NCBI GenBank assembly: GCA_003452655.1 | Contig: DMNR01000300.1 | Location: 778-6,613 of the forward strand | DNA from: Actinomycetota bacterium | GTDB taxonomy: Bacteria; Actinomycetota; Actinomycetes; S36-B12; UBA10799 | Length of the DNA: 5,836 nucleotides | Direction of reading: 5' to 3' | Shown here: positions 1-4,328 of the stretch, in pieces | Layout: every line of letters starts with the position of its first letter | Numbering within the stretch: the stretch's first letter is position 1 | Made by a program: the position numbers and the translations under genes | Notes under the pieces: generated by a model | Told to the model about the DNA's origin: nothing | The model's database searches: none | What the model saw: only the letters and a program-made list of their open reading frames with translations

Positions 1-748
1 CGAGCGCCGGGCGCCCGGTCACCGATTGGATCTGGCTCGGGCTTGGCCCGCCCGAGACGAAATCCCGCCCCTCATTGCCGAGACTTTGCCAGGGGACCAG
101 AGACGTCGGGCTGCCGCTGCGCGATGGAGAAGTTGGGGGAGTCTGACCGGCAGTCGAATTGTTCATCTTGTTGAAGAAGACCATGCTCACTGACAGTCCG
201 GCGACCATCAGGATGAGCACACAAACCAGAGTCAGGGTCCCGCCGATCAGCGTCCGTACGGTGAAGGGCCATGTTGTGTGCTTCCCGATCTTGGAAGCGA
301 AACCCCTGCCGACTGCGCGCAGCCCGCGAGCTAGGTACAACAAACCAACGCAGGCCGCCAGGGTTCCGACAATCACGAGCAAGGCGTTCGGAGGGCTACC
401 AGGGACCCCGGTGGCGGCGAACTGGTCGGTCTGCCAGGAAACACCGAGGCCGGTGAAAGCGGCTGCGAACACGATCACAGCGCCGGTGACGATCCACCGT
501 CGCCGAGTATGTGAGTCGGTCAACCCGCCGACGTCGCCCGCTCTCGATCTTCGGATCGCCCCAGCAGTTCCCTGAATGATCGCGCCGATCGCGTACATCG
601 TCATCGCCACAAGAGCGCTCGCCATGATTTGTGTTGCGGTCGGCCTCGGCAGTAGCGACGGAGTCATTGAGGCGATGTAACCCAGGCCGGCGAGCACGAC
701 CCCGAGGATCGACCACGAGGGCTTAACACGGACGTTGTTAGCCGACAC
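1..748 (-). CDS. Membrane-anchored alpha/beta-hydrolase (Abhydrolase_9 type), N-terminal part
   Basis: This is an open frame of 249 codons with no stop, leaving the window at base 1; the C-terminal hydrolase domain lies outside. Five hydrophobic segments are visible at about residues 13-33, 40-62, 86-106, 121-141 and 167-191. A Ser/Pro/Thr-rich linker (about 197-216) follows, then the segment VPWQSLGNEGRDFVSGGPS at about 218-236. SLLPR just after the first membrane segment and the VPWQ-G-EGR-FV-GGP junction match what I know of the actinobacterial family that joins an Abhydrolase_9_N membrane domain to an Abhydrolase_9 catalytic domain. The fold would anchor the hydrolase in the cytoplasmic membrane; its substrate is unknown. 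The nucleophile Ser is not in the window, so activity cannot be judged. GTG at 746-748 is chosen, with a weak GGGAC 11 bases upstream. An in-frame GTG at 764-766 is equally possible and would add six residues. The gene diverges from the exported-protein gene starting at 857. Confidence 0.82.
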   Translation of the reverse strand, partial: MSANNVRVKPSWSILGVVLAGLGYIASMTPSLLPRPTATQIMASALVAMTMYAIGAIIQGTAGAIRRSRAGDVGGLTDSHTRRRWIVTGAVIVFAAAFTGLGVSWQTDQFAATGVPGSPPNALLVIVGTLAACVGLLYLARGLRAVGRGFASKIGKHTTWPFTVRTLIGGTLTLVCVLILMVAGLSVSMVFFNKMNNSTAGQTPPTSPSRSGSPTSLVPWQSLGNEGRDFVSGGPSPSQIQSVTGRPAL

Positions 749-790
749 AGGTCGATTCTGTCCCACCGTTCGAAGGGAAGGTAAACAGAC

Positions 791-796
791 TGTCAA
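791..796 (-). promoter_or_regulatory. Possible -35 element for the leftward hydrolase gene
   Basis: Read on the minus strand, this is an exact TTGACA lying 25 to 43 bases upstream of the two candidate GTG starts. The best -10 at 17-base spacing is TCGAAC (768-773), which lacks the key A2 and T6, so the promoter call rests mostly on the -35 and the position in a divergent intergenic region. Confidence 0.25.
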
Positions 797-822
797 GAAT
801 GGGCGGAATCCCCGATTAGGTC

Positions 823-850
823 TTGCCAACGTTAGGTAACCGGGTAAGAG
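823..850 (+). promoter_or_regulatory. Possible promoter of the exported-protein gene, giving a leaderless mRNA
   Basis: TTGCCA (823-828) is followed after 16 bases by TAAGAG (845-850). Transcription would start about seven bases later, at or next to the GTG start codon at 857. No convincing Shine-Dalgarno precedes that GTG, which fits leaderless translation, common in actinobacteria. The -10 is imperfect (final T missing), so this is an inference. Confidence 0.3.
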
Positions 851-856
851 TGAAGC

Positions 857-1651
857 GTGGCAGATCGGGGCACTTCCGCAGGGGGCCGTTTCAGGCGCCC
901 GAACCGTCGTGCCATGACCGTTGGTGCGGCGGCGTCACTGGTCTTGACAGTCAGTCCTGGGCTAGTCGTCCCCAATTCGGCTGCGGCATCGACCGTTCGA
1001 CCAGCCGCGAATCTCCGACTACAACCGATCCCTGATGACGACGAAGATGTTGCGACCACGGGATACCGCAAACGCGTGCGCTCAGCAGGCCACGACCGCG
1101 CCCGTGCGCGTGCCCAAGCCAACCAGTCGTTCCGCGATGCAGTTGCTCCTCATCGGCAGGCGCTCGTCGCTGCTCTGGCAGCTGCTGATTCAAGTGCAGA
1201 TCGTCGAGCAGCGAAGATCGCCTACGGAGAGGCCGTTCTCCCGGCGAAAATCGCCCGTAAGGCGGCGCTGCAAGCTGCCCGCATCGAATATGTCGAAGCG
1301 GTGGAACAGGCGCGAATCGACTTCCTGACAGTTCGTGGAGCGGATCCTCAAGTCGTCGCCGCAGCCCGCTACCGGCAGGCCGTCAATACGGCAACGGCCG
1401 AATACCGAGCCGCAGTTACAGATGCGCAGGCGACGTTTCGAATTCAGAGCGCGCCGATCCGCATCGTCAAGCGCCACGCCTCAGGATCGGGTGAAGCTGG
1501 CAACAGTCTTGGTGCCTCAGCCGAATCATTGCGCCTCGCGACAGCGGACATCACCGGAGTGTTCCGATCTCGAGTGAGTTCGGCCAGAGCGACTTATCAG
1601 GCGAAGATTTCAATCGCCCGCAAGATATTGGGGACGTCGCTGGCGACCTAG
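857..1651 (+). CDS. Exported Ala-rich alpha-helical protein with repeated [YF]xxAV motif, function unknown
   Basis: I do not recognise a family. The 264-aa product starts with a basic stretch (R11 to R18), then a hydrophobic core (about residues 20-38) and a small-residue cleavage site near A42-A43-A44/S45, so a Sec-type signal peptide is likely. Residues 60-64 are acidic, and about 70-90 are very basic (Arg/Ala). From about 80 to 195 the chain is Ala-rich, charged and almost free of Pro and Gly, consistent with long helices or coiled coil. A motif [YF]-x-x-A-V recurs five times: SFRDAV, AYGEAV, EYVEAV, RYRQAV and EYRAAV, with the aromatic residue at 92, 123, 145, 172 and 183. A Gly/Ser-rich break (208-220) precedes a final helix. 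There is no membrane segment after the signal and no Cys, so it is probably secreted or wall-associated. GTG 857 is preferred because it supplies the basic n-region; ATG 914 would remove it, and neither start has a clear ribosome binding site. The gene is divergent from the hydrolase and convergent with the aldolase-like gene. Confidence 0.72.
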   Translation: MADRGTSAGGRFRRPNRRAMTVGAAASLVLTVSPGLVVPNSAAASTVRPAANLRLQPIPDDDEDVATTGYRKRVRSAGHDRARARAQANQSFRDAVAPHRQALVAALAAADSSADRRAAKIAYGEAVLPAKIARKAALQAARIEYVEAVEQARIDFLTVRGADPQVVAAARYRQAVNTATAEYRAAVTDAQATFRIQSAPIRIVKRHASGSGEAGNSLGASAESLRLATADITGVFRSRVSSARATYQAKISIARKILGTSLAT

Positions 1652-1664
1652 CGCCTCGTCCCTA

Positions 1665-1694
1665 GACCTGCATCCCCGCTCAGTCGAGCAGGTC
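1665..1694. terminator. Inverted repeat at the convergent 3' ends, possible bidirectional terminator
   Basis: GACCTGC (1665-1671) and GCAGGTC (1688-1694) form a perfect 7-bp inverted repeat around a 16-base loop. It sits between two convergent genes only 28 bases apart, and its loop contains the stop codon of the leftward gene. No T-tract follows on either strand, so it would be a U-less terminator or simply chance. Confidence 0.35.
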
Positions 1695-2444
1695 AGGCTG
1701 TTCCTTGACGATCCGGTCAAACATCGGCTGAGCTTGGAACCAGCCCGCAAGTTCGTTGCCGATCTGGTTGTACGTGATGGCCGCGTTCTCGTCGTCGATG
1801 CGCTTTGGACCGCCGGCCGCCATTGCGAGTAGCTGTGCATTGGCACTGCGATCGAGAGTGATAAACCACCAGACTGCCGATTCGACACTTGTACCGACCG
1901 TCAATGGTCCGTGATTGGCCAAGATGATCGCCTTCTTGTCACCAAGCGTGGCTGCAATCCGCTTTCCCTCCTCGATGTCGAGCACGACACCGGTGAAGTC
2001 GTCGAGGAGGGCGCAGTCGTTGTAGAAGGCGCAAGAATCCTGTGTGATTGGCCAGATGACTTCGTGCATTGAGGCAAGCGTCTTGCCGTGCAGCGAATGA
2101 CTGTGGGCGGCCGCCATCGCTTCTGGGCGGGCCGCGTGTACCTGGCTATGAATTGTGAAGGCTGCGGCGTTGAGTGGTCGATCGCCAACGACGATCTCGC
2201 CGGTGTGATCAACACAGATGAGGTCACTGGCCTTAAGCATGGAGAAATCCAGGCCGAAAGGGTTCACCCAGAAGCGATCCGGGAATTCCGGGTCGCGCAC
2301 TGTGATGTGCCCGGCGGTGCCTTCGTCGTAGCCGAACTTGGCGAAGAGTCGAAATCCCGCTGCGAGTCGCTGTTTGCGATACAGGCGTTCGTCTTCAACG
2401 GATTCGAAGGTGGGAAAGAGGTGGAACGGTCGGATTTCGGCCAC
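1680..2444 (-). CDS. Class II aldolase/adducin-fold protein
   Basis: The 254-aa product spans the class II aldolase/adducin fold, the family of fuculose-1-phosphate aldolase (FucA) and ribulose-5-phosphate 4-epimerase. Visible signatures are the N-terminal FGYDEGTAGHITVRDPEFPD (38-57), the HSHS metal site with H114 and H116 (FucA H92 and H94), and NHG with H178 (FucA H155). The three His ligands for a divalent metal, usually zinc, are therefore present. The position matching the FucA catalytic Glu73 appears to be A95, so standard aldol chemistry is doubtful. FTIHSQVHAARPE and the C-terminal ELAGWFQ...IVKEQPDLLD resemble an uncharacterised subfamily common in actinobacteria and proteobacteria; the substrate is unknown. 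It is probably cytoplasmic, with no signal or membrane segment. GTG 2442-2444 is chosen because GGAGGA lies five bases upstream. ATG 2475-2477 would add 11 residues but has a poor ribosome site. The gene stands alone: convergent on one side, divergent on the other. Confidence 0.88.
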   Translation of the reverse strand: MAEIRPFHLFPTFESVEDERLYRKQRLAAGFRLFAKFGYDEGTAGHITVRDPEFPDRFWVNPFGLDFSMLKASDLICVDHTGEIVVGDRPLNAAAFTIHSQVHAARPEAMAAAHSHSLHGKTLASMHEVIWPITQDSCAFYNDCALLDDFTGVVLDIEEGKRIAATLGDKKAIILANHGPLTVGTSVESAVWWFITLDRSANAQLLAMAAGGPKRIDDENAAITYNQIGNELAGWFQAQPMFDRIVKEQPDLLD

Positions 2445-2449
2445 TGGAT

Positions 2450-2455
2450 TCCTCC
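2450..2455 (-). promoter_or_regulatory. Strong Shine-Dalgarno that decides the GTG start of the aldolase-like gene
   Basis: Read on the minus strand this is GGAGGA, five bases before GTG 2444. It favours that codon over the upstream in-frame ATG at 2477 and TTG at 2549, neither of which has a purine-rich site at proper distance. Confidence 0.7.
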
Positions 2456-2497
2456 GGGTCTTGGTGGTGTGCGGCATGTCCGTCGGGTGATCAGTTG

Positions 2498-2503
2498 ACT
2501 CTA
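2498..2503 (-). promoter_or_regulatory. Possible -10 element for the aldolase-like gene
   Basis: TAGAGT on the minus strand fits the actinobacterial TANNNT -10 pattern and would start transcription near 2491, giving a leader of about 47 bases to GTG 2444. No recognisable -35 lies at the right distance, so support is weak. Confidence 0.25.
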
Positions 2504-2520
2504 CGCGCAGTTGGTGCGCG
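2504..2520. repeat. Inverted repeat in the divergent intergenic region
   Basis: CGCGCA (2504-2509) and TGCGCG (2515-2520) are perfect 6-bp arms around GTTGG. The repeat abuts the possible -10 of the leftward gene, where a regulator bound to it could block transcription. It may equally be a chance GC-rich hairpin. Confidence 0.3.
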
Positions 2521-2567
2521 GGGGAACCTCCGTGACCCACCTGTAGCAATCAGACTCAAGTGGAAGG

Positions 2568-2579
2568 TCGAGGCCTCGA
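2568..2579. repeat. Perfect 12-bp palindrome upstream of the first DUF2510/SHOCT gene
   Basis: TCGAGGCCTCGA is a perfect palindrome ending 57 bases before ATG 2637, inside the 192-bp divergent region. The position suits an operator for either divergent gene. No known regulator motif is recognised and no second copy was seen in the window. Confidence 0.35.
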
Positions 2580-2624
2580 TGGCTCACACTGGTGCCAGGC
2601 AGATTTGCCGACCACGAACAATTC

Positions 2625-2631
2625 GGAGGAG
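2625..2631 (+). promoter_or_regulatory. Shine-Dalgarno of the first DUF2510/SHOCT gene
   Basis: GGAGGAG ends five bases before ATG 2637. It fixes this start rather than the in-frame alternative at 2592, which would add 15 residues with no domain match. Confidence 0.75.
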
Positions 2632-2636
2632 AAACA

Positions 2637-3101
2637 ATGAGCGCCCCACCAGCATGGCTTGCAGATCCGACTGGTCGCCATCAGATGCGCTACTGGGACG
2701 GCCAACAGTGGACCGATTACGTGTCGGATGCTGGCGCACAGTCCACCGATCCAGTGGGATCTCCGGGAACCTCACCTGCCGCCCAGAAGTCGACGGGCGG
2801 GTCGTGGATGGACAAGGTGACGTCGGCGGCCAACCAGGCCGTGGATGCGACGTCCGCCGCCGTTGACTCGGCAGCGGACTCGCTGTCGTCGAAGCCGAAC
2901 CCGGCACCGGCGCAAGCGCAGCCCGTCGCCGCGGCCGCGCCCGCAGCGGCCGTTGCACCAGTTGCCGCGGCAGCACCGGTGACGCCGGATCCGAGCAACT
3001 TGATCGCCGATGAGCTCACGAAGTTGGCGGCGCTGCGTGATTCGGGTGTGCTGACCGACGAGGAATTCGCGACCCAGAAGGCGAAGTTGCTCGGCAACTA
3101 G
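2637..3101 (+). CDS. Small DUF2510 and SHOCT domain protein
   Basis: The 154-aa product has two known short domains joined by a low-complexity linker. Residues about 5-33 are a DUF2510 domain with W7, D10-P11-T12-G13, R18-Y19-W20-D21-G22 and W25. Residues about 121-154 are a SHOCT domain (LTKLAALRDSGVLTDEEF followed by QKAKLL), a short C-terminal helical hairpin thought to mediate oligomerisation. Between them lie GGSWMDK (54-60), an Ala-rich amphipathic-looking helix (about 58-82) and an Ala/Pro stretch (about 87-118). No signal peptide or membrane segment is seen, so the protein is probably cytoplasmic or held at the membrane by partners. The next gene, 88 bases downstream on the same strand, is a longer paralogue with the same two terminal domains at the same residue numbering, suggesting tandem duplication and perhaps shared transcription. 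The biochemical role is unknown. Confidence 0.9.
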   Translation: MSAPPAWLADPTGRHQMRYWDGQQWTDYVSDAGAQSTDPVGSPGTSPAAQKSTGGSWMDKVTSAANQAVDATSAAVDSAADSLSSKPNPAPAQAQPVAAAAPAAAVAPVAAAAPVTPDPSNLIADELTKLAALRDSGVLTDEEFATQKAKLLGN

Positions 3102-3179
3102 GTCAACCGGGCACTGCGGTGTCTAGAACTTGCTTAGCCAGATCAATAGGCTGTCCTCGGACAAACGCTTTGATCGATC

Positions 3180-3183
3180 GGAG
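3180..3183 (+). promoter_or_regulatory. Shine-Dalgarno of the second DUF2510/SHOCT gene
   Basis: GGAG lies six bases before ATG 3190. It supports this start over the in-frame TTG at 3130, and the choice also puts the DUF2510 residues at the same numbers as in the upstream paralogue. Confidence 0.6.
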
Positions 3184-3189
3184 TTGGCG

Positions 3190-4110
3190 ATGACTGTTGC
3201 TGCCGGATGGCATTCGGACCCCACTGGAAGCCACGAGTTGCGCTACTGGGATGGCATAACGTGGAGCGAACACGTCAGCGACGGCGGCGTCGCGGCAGTT
3301 AGCCCGGTCCCTGCAGGAGGACCACCGCTGCCACCCCCGGCTCCAACTCCACCGCCTCCGCCACCGGCCGCGTCCACGGGCGTGAAGTCGGGCGGTTCGT
3401 CATGGATGAACAAGATGAAGGCGGCCGCACAACAAGCCGCTGATCAAGGCAAGACCATGGTTGATCAGGCAAAGGGTCAAGCAAGCGAGAAGGCAGCAAG
3501 CAGGCGCGCTCAGTATGAGAACGATCCCAACACCCTGTGGATGGGAGAGGGCGGGAATTCTGCTGCCCGAAAGACCGGCATGGGAACGACCTTCTATCGC
3601 CTCACCAAGGACCGACTGTGGATCGAGAGCGGGATGTTGGGCTCGAAGTCCGAGAATGTTCCGCTCTGGGCCGTGAAGGACGTCGACGTCCGTCAAAGCA
3701 TGTTCCAAAGTGGTGGTGAAGTCGGTGACGTCGTGTTGATCTTGGAGGACGCAAGCCTGTCAAACAACAACGCGGGCATGTTCAACGTCGGGAACTTTGC
3801 TGGTTCGCAGGTTCCTGGCGCCGGAAGTGGGCAGGTTGTCATCGACAACATCGAAGGACCCCATCAATTGCGCGATCTGTTGATGCCTCTGATCAGTGAC
3901 GCACGCCAAGCGAAGGTTATGGAACGAAACAGTCAGTACATCCATTATGCGAGCCCACCCGCAGCACCGCCCGCTCCTGCCGCGCCCGCAGCTCCTGCAG
4001 TGCCTGAGCCCGATATCACCGATCAATTGCGAAAGCTCGCTGCGTTGCGTGATGACGGAATCCTCACCGACGAAGAGTTCGCTGCGCAGAAAGCCAAGTT
4101 GCTCGGCTAA
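3190..4110 (+). CDS. DUF2510, PH-like and SHOCT domain protein
   Basis: The 306-aa product begins with DUF2510 (about 6-33: W7, D10-P11-T12-G13, R18-Y19-W20-D21-G22, W25). A Pro-rich linker (39-59) follows, including six consecutive prolines (54-59). Next come GGSSWMNK (68-75) and a charged Ala/Gln/Lys helix (about 74-108). Residues about 114-245 look like a bacterial PH-like domain: FYRLTKDRLWIESG (135-148), the strand VPLWAVKDVDVRQ (157-169), DVVLILED, an Asn/Gly-rich loop (NNNAGMFNVGNFAG), VVIDNI, and a final helix QLRDLLMPLI. This fold usually binds proteins or lipids, but the ligand here is unknown. An Ala/Pro linker (about 255-273) leads to the C-terminal SHOCT (274-306: LRKLAALRDDGILTDEEF, QKAKLL). 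There is no signal peptide or membrane segment. It is a paralogue of the preceding 154-aa protein with an added central domain, and likely a partner in a SHOCT-mediated oligomer. Confidence 0.9.
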   Translation: MTVAAGWHSDPTGSHELRYWDGITWSEHVSDGGVAAVSPVPAGGPPLPPPAPTPPPPPPAASTGVKSGGSSWMNKMKAAAQQAADQGKTMVDQAKGQASEKAASRRAQYENDPNTLWMGEGGNSAARKTGMGTTFYRLTKDRLWIESGMLGSKSENVPLWAVKDVDVRQSMFQSGGEVGDVVLILEDASLSNNNAGMFNVGNFAGSQVPGAGSGQVVIDNIEGPHQLRDLLMPLISDARQAKVMERNSQYIHYASPPAAPPAPAAPAAPAVPEPDITDQLRKLAALRDDGILTDEEFAAQKAKLLG

Positions 4111-4130
4111 GTGGAATTCGACACGTTACG

Positions 4131-4165
4131 GCGTTTCTGGTGACCCAATGACGGCAAGAAATCGC
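4131..4165 (+). terminator. Weak candidate terminator after the DUF2510/SHOCT pair
   Basis: GCGTTTCT (4131-4138) can pair with AGAAATCGC (4157-4165) with one bulged base, around an 18-base loop, about 20 bases after the stop codon. There is no T-tract and the stem is AT-containing and imperfect, so this is a low-confidence call. Confidence 0.2.
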
Positions 4166-4287
4166 TGATAGGGCACCCTTAGTGCTAGTAGGCCCGACGT
4201 TAGAGGGTCGCCTGTACTGCCTGCCATTCGGTGCGAACCGGTGGATTTCAGCGGTCGGCCAGTCTTTGCGTTGGGGTCGAGACGTGA

Positions 4288-4304
4288 CGCGCGACCGGCG
4301 CGCG
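4288..4304 (+). promoter_or_regulatory. GC-only hairpin in the region upstream of pckG
   Basis: CGCGCG (4288-4293) and CGCGCG (4299-4304) flank ACCGG, forming a stem that ends 10 bases before the Shine-Dalgarno AGGAG. If transcribed it would fold just upstream of the ribosome site and could affect translation. The rest of the 218-bp region (4111-4328) shows no clear promoter, riboswitch or CRP/GlxR-type TGTGA-N6-TCACA site. Confidence 0.3.
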
Positions 4305-4314
4305 CACCGCAGGT

Positions 4315-4319
4315 AGGAG
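4315..4319 (+). promoter_or_regulatory. Shine-Dalgarno of pckG
   Basis: AGGAG ends nine bases before ATG 4329, a good match and spacing. It supports this codon as the start. Confidence 0.7.
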
Positions 4320-4328
4320 CCGACAACG

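Noticed and set aside
159..575. 138-codon open frame on the plus strand
   Set aside because: It is antisense to the membrane-anchored hydrolase, whose minus-strand frame gives five membrane segments and family motifs. The plus product resembles no family.
396..716. 106-codon open frame on the minus strand
   Set aside because: It is an out-of-frame reading of the same hydrolase gene. The product is highly charged and Arg-rich, with none of the hydrophobic segments of the true frame.
2088..2498. 136-codon open frame on the plus strand over the aldolase-like gene
   Set aside because: The minus-strand frame carries the class II aldolase signatures across this stretch. The plus product has no domain and no ribosome site.
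2937..2983. Ala/Pro-coding low-complexity DNA as a possible tandem repeat
   Set aside because: The codons vary and no fixed repeat unit is present. It is a flexible protein linker rather than a DNA repeat array.
2717..3097. 126-codon minus-strand frame rich in Ala and Ser
   Set aside because: It is a reverse shadow of the Ala/Pro linker and SHOCT region of the first paralogue. Its low complexity comes from the GCN-rich sequence.
4111..4328. Possible riboswitch or small RNA before pckG
   Set aside because: Apart from one short GC stem and a weak imperfect stem near 4131-4165, no conserved RNA core or strong terminator is visible.
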